A DNA stretch of 64,000 nt from Ceratobasidium sp. AG-K (GCA_037039685.1 JAWNGF010000004.1:5084001-5148000); one strand, 5' to 3'. Positions 32,801 to 44,928 are shown, numbered from the stretch's first letter. Translations and numbers: made by a program. Notes: a model not told the origin generated them from the letters alone.

Positions 32801-34103
32801 TGCCAAGCTGACTCATGTTATGAGAAAGTTCCAGAAGGACTTTCCCACCGGCCCTCTTCCTCTGAATTTTACTTCCTCAGAGTACAAAAAGGCAAGAGGG
32901 AAAGCAGCAGAAATTATCACTCCAGCTTTTCAGCCAACTTCTACTAGTTCACTGCAAAACACTTCCTCCAATACTTACAAAACTTGCTTTCCCAAACAAC
33001 AATGCCTGCCACTCGCACCACTGCTGCCTCCACCTTCTCCCAGGTCCCTGCCTACAAGCAAGTTAGGGCCTATGGGAAGGCCATCAAGCTCACCGGACCA
33101 GGCAAATTTGCCATCAACAACTGGAACACTGCCCCCTGGTCCCTCAAAGAGGCCAAGGCGCTTGCTCAGGCCCTTGAACCAGGCGTCCAACTGGGGTACA
33201 TTCCCCTCCAAGAACAAGCTACAGTCAAGTGGAACAAAGGCCGCAAGTCACTCATTGTCCCCCAACTTGGCTCACTACTCTGGGTCAGCCACCCCAACAG
33301 CTGGCCCTCCAATCCTACAGATATTGGCCGCAGCAAGTACTACCACTGCTGTGGATGCATTGGACTCACTGCCCACAACGTCGTCCTCAAGAGTGCAGAC
33401 ACCTGGAACCGCAACACCAGTTTCAAATGGGAAGGAGACAAGTGGTTCAAGCAAGAGAGCAATCCTTGCCTTGCCCTCAACAACAACAGACACCGCAACA
33501 AGGAGGGTGTCTGGTGGTGCCCATGTGCCACTGACTTTGAGTCAGGATGGCCATTGGACTGTGAGTTTGAACATCTACCAGTTCCCACAAGCACTTACCC
33601 ACAAGACGACCCCTCCTTCAACGCTGTTGACTGGTCAAAAGGTGCCGACAGAAGTGGTCACGTCAACTTGGCTGGACAGCCAATGGAAGACTGCAGAGGG
33701 GAGGTCATCAAGGGTCCCCCTGCGCCCCCAAGCTCCAAAAGCAGGTTTGACAGCCCCGCCCCTCCTCACATCACCAACAAGGAGGCCAAACAAGTCAAAC
33801 AAGAATGGGAGGCCATGTGGGACAAGGCTCAAGCAAATGTTGAGGCCCTCATTGCTGACATTGGCAATGCCATTGCAAGGATGGAGCCAAACCCCCCAGC
33901 CAACTGAATGCCATGCAATGCCAACGTTCTTGAAGCCTACTGACTTGTCCAATGTGGGTCATGGAGTGTCAAGCAGCTCAACAAATGGCTTGACCACAGG
34001 CAAGAACAGTGGTCCCAACGGGAGGCAACAAAACTCAAGCGCCTCCAACAACAGCACCAAGAGGAGCTCAACCGCCTCTACCAGGAAAAATGGGACCAAA
34101 TGA
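29890..34103 (+). pseudogene. pol: Pol of element D, RT to chromodomain (right of E)
   Basis: Continues the protease frame from 22736. RT box Y-I-N-D near 30560-30575 in place of Y-I-D-D (ATC-AAT, one CpG transition from ATC-GAT). RNase H is interrupted by TAA at 30903-30905, a CAA-to-TAA type change. Integrase zinc region (H...H, C-x2-C near 31750), core with D...D...E, and a chromodomain (I-R-W-K-G-Y near 32750). The frame stays open to 34103 as a low-complexity tail overlapping ORF3. Closest relative here: element C. Confidence 0.88.
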
Positions 34104-34186
34104 ACAAGGTCCTTGAAGCGGACATGCATGCCCTGGCAGAACGGGTTGGGTGGCTGGAACTGAAGGAATGGGTCACCTGCAGATAG
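33002..34186 (+). CDS. ORF3 of element D (301 codons, then a stop-interrupted tail)
   Basis: From the Met-Pro-Ala start at 33002 the frame is open for 301 residues to TGA at 33905-33907. It is in -1 relative to pol. A Y-H-C-C-G-C motif at about residues 114-119, followed by W-x-R and K-W-x-x-x-K-W spacing, aligns with the Y-I-C-Q-G-C region of C ORF3. More Cys pairs follow (W-W-C-P-C). The same frame continues past a second TGA (33941-33943) into a strongly helical Trp/Gln/Glu-rich segment ending TAG at 34184-34186, which resembles the C-terminal half of C ORF3. The ancestral protein was therefore probably longer and cut by two TGA mutations. No IDLT motif seen. Confidence 0.6.
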
Positions 34187-34226
34187 GCAAGTGTGCTCCA
34201 CTACACTTGCCTTTGTGGGGGGGCAA

Positions 34227-34723
34227 TGTCGTGACCTGTCCCTCCCTCTGTCTCTGTCTGTGGTCTCGTGGCTTGTACTGGTGCCTTAAGCGCCCTTTCT
34301 CTTCTTTGCGCCCTCTCCCTTGTTTAGTAAGGTGTATGGATGATGTGTCACCATGAGTCATATGACTCATGCTGTTTTCTATTGGCTGGTCTGCGCAGCC
34401 CCCTTTTTGACTTGGACTTTGACTCAGACTTGTGACTCATGTATATACTATGACTCACTTGTTTTCTGAGTATATATACTGGCTTGCAAGCATGGTCATC
34501 CCCAGCTTGCTTTGCCTCGTCAACTCTCCCTGCAGTGTGATCAGAGGCACTTGGCTACTTAGCCTTTAGTGCAGCCACTTGGACTTAGGAGCTAGTGACT
34601 TGTACTGACAAGGCTAGCGTTTGTCCCCCTTAGTGATAGAGTCTTAGAAGACTTATCACATATTGTTCCACATCTCAAAGGCCATTAGCGGTTGTCAACC
34701 ATAGGCATTAGCAGGTTGCGACA
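34227..34723 (+). repeat. 3' LTR of element D
   Basis: 497 bp, TGTCGTGACC...GGTTGCGACA. Preceded by a G-rich tract (34216-34223) and followed by CCTTG (34724-34728). Confidence 0.92.
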
Positions 34724-34728
34724 CCTTG

Positions 34729-35791
34729 CCAAAATGACTTCCAGTGAATTAGGTTCCAAATTGTCCCCCAGCTAATTTCAGATATTGTTAAATGTTGGAG
34801 CAATAGGAAGGACTGGTCTGGGAGCTGGATGTTGGTTGCATACACCTTTTGATAGTCATGGAGGCTATGAATGGAAAGGGATTCCACTAGTGGCAGTGAC
34901 ACCAGAGATAGCAGGATATTGTTATCCAAAAAGAATGGGGTTGTAGATAGTGTACAAAGGCAACAAAGTCAAGAAATGGCTGTAGGAGTGTTGGGAGAGG
35001 GTGATGCATAGTTGAGGTCCCTGATTCCCTCACGTATGTATCCCCCAATCCCCTTGATTTTGTACAGATCAAATTCCGTGGGAAAAATCTCCAGAGATTC
35101 AATACATGGGCATCTTTGGGATATCTTGTCCAAGAGGTTGCAACTAAGCTTGAACTCCATGAACATGTAGTCTTGCCTGTCAAATAACTAGTTCCAGCTA
35201 CTACCCCGGACAAGGCTGACACTGAGACTAAGCAAAGAAGGAGACAAAAAGGTAGAGATCCAGTTGGCGGAATCAGTTGTAATTTGTGCTCCCTGTGCAG
35301 CTGCAGACATGGAAACTCAAATATGCTCCAAGTTTGGGAGAAGAGGCATGGATCGGGCGCACACCAGGAAATCATCCCAACTTTTGTATTTGTCAACTAA
35401 CAGCCAGCTGATTGGTATATCTAGATTTTTGACAAAAGGGGCGTAAAGGCTAAGTCGAGATAGATCCAGCTGACTCGGAAACATCATAATCTTCTTTTGT
35501 AGGTCAACGTCAATCTTAAAAAACTCATTACTAAACACTCACGCTCTCGAAACACATCAATAGCTCGTTGCCAAATTCAACAATCTCGCAGCCGGGTATC
35601 ATTGATACCATGGCAATGACAGCGTTCGTACTTTCCCAGACGTATTGACGAAGCTCGTGGAATAGCAAGCGACAAGTACGCAGAAGGCTAGCGTTGGTTG
35701 ATTTTGGTACGAGGGTGCATATTTGCTGTGCGAGTTCGGGAATCGCAAAAACACAGAGACACGGATGGTTACTGGGAGCGTCGGATGACAT
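34729..35791 (-). pseudogene. 5' part of F-box-type gene disrupted by element D
   Basis: The ATG at 35791 opens a frame (to 35531) with the short F-box-like helical pattern seen in Rhizoctonia F-box families (I-P-E-L-A-x-x-I, then a Leu/Cys-rich stretch). Downstream, one frame from 35538 to 34729 reads leucine-rich repeats, interrupted by stops at about 35317, 35191 and 34969. A change of frame or lost intron lies near 35530. The gene continues at 19608 on the other side of element D. Several nonsense codons plus the insertion make it a pseudogene. Confidence 0.7.
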
Positions 35792-36402
35792 GGTGCGGTA
35801 CGTAGTATCTGGGGAGAAAGTTTGCAGTTTCCTGTCAAGTAAATAGCCTGAACTGCGTTCACGCGTTGGGAGTGCTTCGAATTCTATCAGCATATGACTC
35901 GAACCGTGACTGGGTACTAGTGTGAGTCACATTGAAAGAGATATACCATGGGACGGAGCCCGTGATGCCTATACCACTATTTGGTCCTCTGTAGTGCGAG
36001 TCCCTCTCAGATGAATCACCTGGAATTTGTGTCAGCTGGGTTCACTTGTCAGGTGGATTCGAGTGGGGGATATTGGGTCCGAAGTTCGCAGAAGGCTGTG
36101 CCGTCAATACCAGCTCAAATTCCCTATGTATCCCAATCTCTGGGCCAAGGCGTAAGGAGCGAAACCCTTAATTATATTCCATTACATCTGTGCAACTGAC
36201 GCGTACTACGCTTGCAGAGGACGTCGGGCTCCCGAAGTCAACGGTGGGGCGAATGAGCCAAGGCAATGTAAGCGCCACGGCGGTTGGAAATTCTACGATT
36301 TGATGACTCTGGCTCGAAAACGTTAATAAAATATATTGATTTCAAGAATGTCGCGAGAGTGTGTAGCGTACACGGCCCATCTCCAATTAATCCATCAGCA
36401 TC
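35792..36402. other. Intergenic
   Basis: About 600 bp without a supportable frame, between the disrupted F-box gene and the next F-box gene. No motif recognised. Confidence 0.6.
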
Positions 36403-37898
36403 TTATTCTCCCACTGCATTCTGCTCATCTATCCTCCTAGGCCCTTCGTGCGGTACTACATAGTACTCCTTTGGTCCATAAGTTCCATCCACCCACGCGC
36501 TCCATTGCACCAGTAACTCAGGCTTCGCTCCCTTTTCGCTTAGCTTTCGTGCCACTTCCGAGAGCGTCGACTTGACCTCCAGTCGGAGATGTCGAGCAGG
36601 AAAGGTGGAGCGAGTCGACGGTCGCTTGCAGAGGAATGGGCCCTTATAACATCGAAGGTGTTTAAGCGAGACTAGACCCTCGCAGAAAGTATCCTTTTGC
36701 GCAGGGTCGATCAGGTCAATCATAAGTCAAGGAATGGGGCACATACCTCGTTATAGAGCGCTTCGGGTACTTCCTCATTTGCGACTGTGATCGACGGACT
36801 ACGTAGTTTCAGTCTCAAACGCTCCAGGTGCTTGAATGATCCACAAAATGATTTGAAGACTGTGCCAGAGAGTAGTGCGTGATCATAGGCTGTGAATGCG
36901 AGGTCGGTAATTGGAAGTCCACTCATCGCGCGTACAAACGGCTCGGTACCCATTTGCGATTCGAGTGTGACGCCAAGACTAGTTAGCTTAGGAGGAAGCT
37001 TGTCGACTTGGATGCATCTTCGATTAGACTCATCAGTGGGGTCCGGAGTAATGTGACGGTAAAATGCGTGAACGAGCATCCAATGGACGAACCATCCCAT
37101 ATGAGTGACCGAGTGAGCCGACTCGACAAGGTCGACAACATCGTTGAAAAGAGGGGCCCAGTTGTGGTATGCCTCTCTACTCACTTGTCCCTTGGGTGCG
37201 TCTGGATTAGGTGTGGCTGGGCATTCGCCGAGTACTTCAGCCCTCCGCTCGTGGTCTTCAGGCGGGAACACTTCAATATAGAGGTGTTTGACGGTGTTGG
37301 GCGCGCGCAAGTGTGGACCCAGACTGTTTCCCATGATCCTCAAGCGTAGAGTGGAGAGAGTTGGAATCGACATGAGTTGGGTCGCCAGCCAGGCGGGGCA
37401 TCCATGAGTAGGCGTGAGAGTCAGAGTGATCGTGTGGAGGGACGCAAGAGAGGGCCATACTGCGGCGAGCTGAGCTTCGAGCGTGTCGATGGGAAGGGCC
37501 GGGAATTGCAAGTCCAGTTCCCTAATTAGCGTTCAGTACCGGGTGGATTCGAGTTGGTGTATCACTCACTGGATATAGCTTCCAACTCCATTCTTTTCGG
37601 CACACGCGTTCCAGAGCGACCTCAATGCAGTCGCAGTCTTACACTCGAAATTTGCCCATATGACGGACGTGTACACTGGCTTTAGTCGCCGACAGACTTG
37701 CGCGAGGCACTTGGCCATTTGGATACGCGAAGCTTTGGATTTCCGGTCGTGGTTCATCAGAAATGGGAGTAGAGTTTGTGGTGTGATTCCTTGGCTCCAG
37801 AAGGGATCAGAAGCTGGTATCTCGAAATAGGAAAGGATCTGGAGGAGGGACTCGGAGGGGAGGTCGGAGAGTTTCGCCCAGGCTTGCGCTGGCATCAT
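36403..37898 (-). CDS. F-box protein (three exons)
   Basis: Exons 37898-37570, 37521-36747 and 36693-36403 give 464 residues. The introns are 48 and 53 bp, with GTGAGT...TTAG and GTATGT...AAAG sites that restore the frame exactly. An N-terminal F-box (L-S-D-L-P-S-E-S-L-L-Q-I-L, residues 9-21) would bind Skp1 in an SCF ubiquitin ligase. The rest is leucine-rich without a named repeat, presumably the substrate-binding part. The stop is TAA at 36403-36405. Two ATGs lie at 37898 and 37895. It is intact, unlike the neighbouring F-box relics. Substrate unknown. Confidence 0.8.
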
Positions 37899-38636
37899 GC
37901 TATAGATACAGAGAGCAGATTAGCAAACATATATATAAGTTGTATGGGATTGAATGTGGCGTTCCGTAAGTTGGGTATCACAAGGTAGTCGTGGCGTATT
38001 AAAGACGCTGTACGCGCCAAGGCAATGATCACCAGAGTAATGTCGGCACGTGATAACTTCTCACTGGTCCCTACACGTGCAAACACCTGGCTTACTCAAC
38101 TCAACTTCAACTGGTCGTTGTCCAAACCGACTTTCTGAATCGGTTTCACTCTCTCGTGTGCTATTATTTCTATATTATACAGCTTGGAAAAACACTTTCC
38201 TTGAGTTGTACTCGTAGGTTGCAAGGCCAGCCACAAATGCTCAGTTATGAGTGGCGGACGCAGAATTTTCACCCTCCAATGGTCATGCCATGAACGTACT
38301 GGGAATACACTTAAACGGCCTTAAGGAAATGGGATGACGTGCGCCTATATTAACCGACAGGCTTGCAGGGGCAGAGGCGGGGCACGCCCAAGGGAACCTC
38401 AGACCTGCCAACCCAGGAAGGCGAACGGGCGAAGGTTTCGATATGTGCATGCGATCGCTCTTGCTTCTAGAGGGCACGAAACGGTAAGCCTTCTCGTTAT
38501 TTCATAATATGCACAACCCACTGAGGTGGGAATAGTCGTCGCACCGCTCTTACCCGGCTGGTACAGTGCAGGACCAGAAAAGCGCCCTGCGCTTCGGGCC
38601 TTCGGAGTTAATCTAGAGATCATACATTCTTGTCGA
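37899..38636. other. Intergenic, divergent promoter region of the F-box gene and LYS2
   Basis: About 740 bp with no supportable gene. An AT-rich CTATATTATACA lies near 38168-38180. I did not find a convincing lysine-pathway regulator site. Confidence 0.5.
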
Positions 38637-41600
38637 ATGACTCCCACCACCGCCAAAATGTCTGTCCAGGATGAGCGTGCGAAGCTCGCTCGAGTAGTCG
38701 GCAGACTCCAAAATCTACCTGCCATTGCGCTACCCACCGACTATCCGAGACCTCCTACCCTTCGACTCGTCGAGGCTGCGCAAACATACCAGCTAACGGA
38801 TGATACTTCACTAGGCCTCTTGAAGCTTGCCATTTATGAAGACGATCCCGAGGTCCCCAAGAACGAAGGAGACTCGGACACCGACTCTCAAGAACGACCC
38901 ACCCCATTCCATTTGTTGCTCTCCGCGTTCATCGTGTTGCTACATCGTTACACTGGTGATACGGATATCGTCATTGGTTCTTCCTCCGAGACCGTTCCTG
39001 ATCCATTGCTCCTCCGAGTCAATATCGAACCAACTGATCCGTTCTGGGCGATCGTACGACGAGTCCAGTCGATAGAAAAGATTGCCGAGGCGGATGTTGT
39101 CCCTTTTGATTTACTGGTACAGGAACTGCTCAAGGGTCGTGACTCGGATTCTTCTCCTAACGCACCCCTCTTCCGAGTACGCTTTTTTGACGAGACGGAT
39201 GCACCCCACGGAGCATTCTTACGCTCGACGGATTTAACATCCGACCTAACCGTATTCGTCACTCGACCTCCAATTTCCTCCCGCGGCTCTCTAGTTCCGC
39301 AACTCGGACTCAGAATATCCTACAACTCACTGCTGTTTGCGTCCGCAAGAATAACATGCTTGTTTGATCAATTGGCCACTCTCCTCAAGGCCGTATCCGC
39401 AGATCCACTCCGACCGGTCGGCTCCGTCCCACTCGTTACACCATCCCAAAGGCGCGCCCTCCCCGATCCAGCGGCCGACCTCAACTGGTGCGACTTCAAA
39501 GGCGCCATCACAGATGTCTTCTCGGCCAACGCCCGGAAACATCCCGATCGTACCTGCGTCGTGCAAAGCATTCCCGCCTTGGAGTTTGGGCAGCCGCAAC
39601 AGACTCGGGTTTACACTTATGGTGATATCCTCCGAGCCAGTAACATTTTGGCACACCATTTGATGAAGGGCGGAATCCAGCGCGAAGAAGTTGTGATGGT
39701 GTATGCATATCGTAGCGTCGAAATGGTGGTAGCCGTCATGGCGATTCTCAAAGCCGGCGCCACGTTCTCCGTCATCGGTTCGTACATCATCGTTTGACAC
39801 TACACGAATTGACTCGGTTGTAGATCCCGCATATCCACCGACTCGGCAAACTGTGTATCTGAAGGTCGCCCGACCTCGCGGGCTGATCGTGCTCAAGGGT
39901 GCCGGCGCGATTCACTCCACTGTTCGAGATTTCATCACAGACGAACTTGCCATCCGCGTTGAGGTGCCGGCACTCGAGTTCTTGGAGGACAACAATGTAC
40001 CCCGCATTACTGGCGGATCCCTTCCCGAAACAACTCCTAAAGACGTATTGGAGCCTTCAAAGCACTTGGCCGACACTGATCCAAATGTCGTCCTGGGACC
40101 CGATAGCGTTGGGACTCTTAGCTTTACTAGTGGTAGCACCGGCATTCCCAAGGGCGTCAAGGGCCGTCACTACAGCTTGACTCATTTCTTCCCTTGGATG
40201 GGAGAACGTTTTGGTCTTTCGGAGGACAGCATATTCACGATGCTAAGTGGTATTGCCCACGATCCAATCCAAAGAGACAGTAAGCAGATTTTCCCTCTTG
40301 TATACCTGAGGTATTCTAATCGGTTAATACAGTGTTTACTCCCCTTTTCTTTGGCGCCCAGCTTCACGTTCCGACAGCAGACGACATTGGCACGCCTGGG
40401 CGGTTGGCCGAATGGATGGCAGACAGCGGCGTTACCGTAACACATTTGACCCCGGCTATGGGCCAGCTCCTCTCCGCCCAAGCTACTCGCCAGATCCCCA
40501 CCCTACAAAATGCGTTCTTCGTTGGAGACGTCCTCACCAAGCGCGACTGCCACAGGCTCCAATCCCTCGCCGCCAATGTCCGCATCATCAATATGTACGG
40601 AACAACCGAGACACAACGTGCCGTGTCGTACTTTGCGATCCCGAGCGTCAACAAGGACGCGTCGTTCCTCGCCAGCCAAAAGGATATTATGCCAGCCGGC
40701 GAAGGCATGATCGATGTGCAACTCCTCGTCGTGAACCGAAACGACCGAAACGTTCCGTGCGCTGTCGGTGAAATCGGGGAGATCTACGTCCGGTCTGGGG
40801 GACTCGCCGAGGGCTATCTCGACGCGGCAGCCACGGCCGAGAAATTCGTCGATAATTGGTTTTCGAGTGGCAAAGCGAATTGGGAGGACACGATCAAGGC
40901 TCCTCGAAACGGCCAGGGCGCCGGGCCTGAAGCCAAGCACTGGAAGGGGATTCGCGATCGCATGTACCGTACGGGAGATCTAGGTCGATATGATGCCGAC
41001 GGGCGTGTCGAGTGTACGGGACGCGCAGACGATCAGGTCAAGATTCGAGGATTCCGCATCGAGCTCGGCGAGATCGACACACATTTGAGCCAGCATCCAT
41101 ACGTCCGAGAGAATGTAACGCTCGTGCGTAGGGACAAGAACGAAGAAAAGGTCCTTATTAGCTATTTCGTGCCTGCGACTGGCAAGGGTATCGACGAGTT
41201 TATGAGCTCGGCGGGAGAAGAGGAGGATGGGGCGGGCAAGACTTTGACTCGAGGATTCAAGGTCTACCACAAGCTTATCAAGAATATCCGGGAACACTTG
41301 AAGAAGAAGCTGCCGAGTTACAGTATCCCATCTTGTGAGTATTTAACTCTTGCCTGGAATGTGTCGCTTACCACGCATATAGTGTTCGTCCCACTTAACA
41401 AGATGCCTTTGAACCCCAACGGAAAGATCGACAAGCCTGCACTTCCTTTCCCCGATACTGTCGAGGCTACCGCCGGCCGAACAACCGGCAAAAGCAAGCT
41501 CTCGCCCACCGAGGCCAAGTTACAATCTATCTGGAAGGCCCTTCTCCCCAGCCCTCCCAGCTCCATTCCTCTCGACGAAAACTTTTTCGATCTTGGGGGT

Positions 41601-43238
41601 CACTCTATACTCGCTACCCGGCTTGTATTCGACATTCGCAAGCAATTTGTCGTACCAGCCCCGCTTGGTCTCGTATTCGATAAACCCACAATCCGAGGCC
41701 TCGCGGCGGAAATCGATTTGCTAAGGGGTGAAGATTTCGGCATTGCCAAGGAAAAGGTGCAGGCACCCAAAGAGGCGACGATTGCGGAGGAGCCTGCCTT
41801 GGTCAACTACGCAGCCGATTTGGACGTTTTGAACCCAATGTTAAAGGACAGCTACTCCCCTCTCCCCGAAACGTTTTCCTCGCAGCCAATTACAGTTTTC
41901 CTCACTGGAGCCACCGGGTTTTTGGGATCATTTATCCTCAAGGATCTGTTGTCTCGTCCTGAACGCGTCAAGAAGGTTATTTGCCACGTCCGCGCCAAGG
42001 ACGCTGCGAGTGCCACCTCGAGGCTAAAAGATAGCATGACGGACCGTGATCTATGGTCGGACGAGTGGTTGAGCCAGGAGCGACTGGAGGCAGTTGCAGG
42101 CGATCTTGCAGCAAACAAGCTCGGGCTGGACGAGCCGACATGGAATCGAGTTGCTGAAGAAGCTAGTGCGGTTGTGCATAATGGCGCAATGGTACGCATA
42201 TATGCTACTCGTGCAATCTCACTACTCATTCGCGTTGTTATCAGGTGCACTGGGTATACCCCTATGCCAAACTTCGCGCGGCAAACGTCATGTCTACGCT
42301 AGCCGTCATCGAACTCGCTTCCACCGACAAGCCCAAGATGGTATCGTTTGTTTCCTCGACGTCGGCTCTCGATACGGAATATTACGTCCGATTATCAGAT
42401 TCTCTTCTCGCTGCGGGTGGCCTCGGCGTCCTCGAGTCTGACGATCTCGAGGGAGCTCGAACGGGCCTGAAGACCGGGTACGGCCAGAGCAAATGGGTTT
42501 CAGAAAAGGTCCTTATGGAAGCGTCCCGGAGAGGTCTCTCTTGCAGGATAGTTCGGCCAGGATACGTTGTAGGCGACTCCAAGTTTGCAGGTAAGTGAAT
42601 CAGGGTCTCGCCAGCACCATAGCCTTATTATTTTCGCAGTGACGAACACGGACGATTTCATTTGGCGACTTGTAAAGGGCTGCGTTCAACTTGGTCTCGT
42701 GCCCGACATGAACAACACGATCAACATGGTTCCAGTCGATCATGTCGCAGCATGCGCCGCTTTATCGGCCCTATCTCCCCCATCAATCACCTCCACCGTC
42801 CCCGACGTCAACCCTTCATCTCCAGCGCCAGTCCTGCACATCACCGCGCGCCCAACCGTTCGATACAACGTCCTTTTCAATACCCTCTCTCAATATGGCT
42901 ACAATGTCTCCCAGGTCGATTACCCCGTCTGGCGGACTCGTTTGGAACAACACGTTATCGAAGCGCAAGACAATGCCCTGTACCCTCTATTGCACTTTGT
43001 CCTAGACGATCTTCCAACTAGCACCAAGAGCGCGGAACTCGACGACTCGAACACGACCGATATATTGCGAGCAGCGGGCGTAAGCGAAAATATGACTGTC
43101 GACGAAAAACTAATGGGGATGTATTTGTCGTGGCTGGTGCGAGTTGGATTCTTAACGGCGCCCGAGCAAGGAAAGGGGATTCCACTTCCAGAGCTTGCAG
43201 GGAGCGGACGGGCAGTGGGGAGAACCACTGGTCACTAA
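38637..43238 (+). CDS. LYS2: Alpha-aminoadipate reductase (six exons)
   Basis: Exons 38637-39777, 39824-40279, 40333-41334, 41383-42191, 42245-42590 and 42640-43238 (introns 46-58 bp, all GT-AG, phases agree) encode 1,450 residues, the usual Lys2 size. The enzyme activates alpha-aminoadipate with ATP, loads it on a phosphopantetheine arm and reduces it to the semialdehyde with NADPH in fungal lysine synthesis. Order seen: condensation-like N-terminal region; adenylation domain (T-S-G-S-T-G-I-P-K-G near 480, Y-R-T-G-D-L-G near 743); carrier domain with L-G-G-H-S near 936; Rossmann reductase (G-A-T-G-F-L-G near 1040) with the Y-G-Q-S-K catalytic pair near 1214. A second ATG at 38658 is an alternative start. 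A single A-T-R module with this N-terminus argues against a secondary-metabolite synthetase. Activation by the phosphopantetheinyl transferase Lys5 is family knowledge. Confidence 0.95.
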
Positions 43239-43555
43239 ATTGTAAACGTATACTGAGTTGAACTGATGTATCAATGCTTATTGAAAAACGATGAATGGAC
43301 TGCGTTTTGCCCTCAGTCATAATTTCTTACTACGAACACGGTTCCCCCAGTAGTGTTGGCACCAACTTGATGACTATCCTACAATATGAATAAATTCATT
43401 TCATCTCCTCGTTCCCGGCTATGAAGACCCGGTATCTTCCGGCGCTACTCGCCATCACGCTGCAACCAACGACCACCGCCACTGAAGACACCTTACTTAC
43501 TGTAATCGAACCAGAACATATCTATACTAATTATCACTACTAGATATCTTGTTTA
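43239..43555. other. Intergenic between LYS2 and the FSH1-type gene
   Basis: About 320 bp containing the LYS2 3' end and the short promoter of the next gene. No motif recognised. Confidence 0.5.
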
Positions 43556-44696
43556 ATGATTAGAATACTTGCTCTTCACGGATATGCGCAATCGGCAGAG
43601 ATATTCCGGAAAAAGGTAAGCTTTGAACCGATACTCAAACCTTTTGTTAATATAGCCTATGTTTTTAGATGAGCGTAATTAGAAAGGCCTGTGGGAAAAA
43701 TGTCGAATTTGGTCCGTAGCAAGCCGGGTCATGTTTTCCCGGTTCCGAGCCCATCACTGACAACACATCGTTCTAGTTTTCTTGGATGCGCCAATCTTCC
43801 TGCAGCCCGCCGACCTTCCCCAAAACATGTCTTCTCAGGCTCTTGATACGATTCAGGCACCACCGGATGAACCAGAGCTTCAGCCTCGAGCTTGGTGGAA
43901 GGCGAATATGCAGAAATTAGAGTACTACCAGGTCCCAGAAACCATTACATACCTGAAGGATTATCTCAAAGATCAGCGTTTTGACGTGAGTGGTATCGGG
44001 AACCGACTCAGAATAACTTCAATATTATTCGTACGTAGGGGGTCTTTGGATTTAGTCAAGGAGCTTGCATGGCTGCCGCACTAACGAAGATTGTAAGCAT
44101 ACCAGTCTATTAGCCCGCTTCCTTTGATATCGACGCTTTTACAGCTGGAACAACCAGAGTCATATCCATCTATTCTCGTGGATGGCAAGTCGCCGCATCC
44201 TCCATTGTAAGTTGTGTCCAATGATTACTCCGAATCACCGTTCTCTTCCCGGCTGACCCGGCCTATTACCTAGCAAGTTCTGTGTATCGGTCTCTGGTTT
44301 CAAGCCAATAGACGACGATCTGGGAGGTCTTTTCTCCGCTCCCATTACAACCCCTTCATTGCATGTCCTTGGGCGCAACGACACGATAGTTGTTCCTGAA
44401 CGAGCCCAAACTTTGGTCGATGTATGCAAGGATCCTCGGGTGGAGGAGCATGAAGGAGGTACGTACTTGTAGTGCCAAGTCACCATCCTACTCATTTTGA
44501 AATAGGCCACTTTGTCCCCTCCAAAGCAAACTGGCGAACCTTTTTCAAAGAATACTTGCTTAGCTTCGACCCTGTCGTCGGTGGAAAGCCAGTCCCCTCC
44601 CCCGTTCCCACACCCGCAGGGCAGACCCCATCGCAAACGCCAGGATCTGGAACACCTAACGAAGTATCTAGGGTTGGAACGCCTAGCAAGATGTAG
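43556..44696 (+). CDS. FSH1-family serine hydrolase (seven exons)
   Basis: Exons 43556-43615, 43669-43711, 43777-43985, 44039-44092, 44145-44206, 44274-44458 and 44506-44696 encode 267 residues; all phases agree and introns are 47-67 bp. An alpha/beta-hydrolase of the Fsh1/DHFR-like type: N-terminal L-A-L-H-G-Y-A-Q-S, nucleophile elbow G-F-S-Q-G in exon 4, acid in G-R-N-D, histidine in G-G-H-F-V. The substrate is unknown; yeast relatives are cytoplasmic esterase-like enzymes. The last ~35 residues are a Pro/Thr/Gly-rich tail. Same direction as LYS2, 318 bp downstream. The 3' end faces the next gene, with about 230 bp between stops. Confidence 0.88.
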
Positions 44697-44928
44697 TAGA
44701 TATCACGACCGAAAATCCAATAGAGCGCAGATATCATAGCATGCACAAATAGAAAGCTGTACTAGAGCTTATTATTCACTGGGTTGTAGTCATACATATA
44801 AATAACATCGTAACGAGAGCGACAAGTAATGAAAGACATGATAAGTTTGAGAAACATCGCAGAGATTCATCGGAAGCAGATCCAAGTAGAAATAACAGCT
44901 CTAACGACCCGACCTGGGTAGGGACGAT

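Larger units (their letters stand above)
19609..34723 (+). mobile_element. Ty3/gypsy chromovirus 'D' (decayed, contains nested E)
   Basis: LTRs at 19609-20105 and 34227-34723 (497 bp each), 5-bp duplication CCTTG (19604-19608 and 34724-34728), gag, pol, ORF3 and a G-rich polypurine tract before the 3' LTR. It is split between protease and RT by element E (duplication GTCCC). Net length without E is about 8 kb. The LTRs differ at 12 sites by hand count, mostly CG/TG or CG/CA pairs. Gag and pol carry nonsense codons. It is inserted in an F-box-type gene. Confidence 0.93.

Noticed and set aside
38637..43238. NRPS-like secondary-metabolite synthetase
   Set aside because: The single adenylation-carrier-reductase layout, length and N-terminal region fit Lys2, and no tailoring genes surround it.
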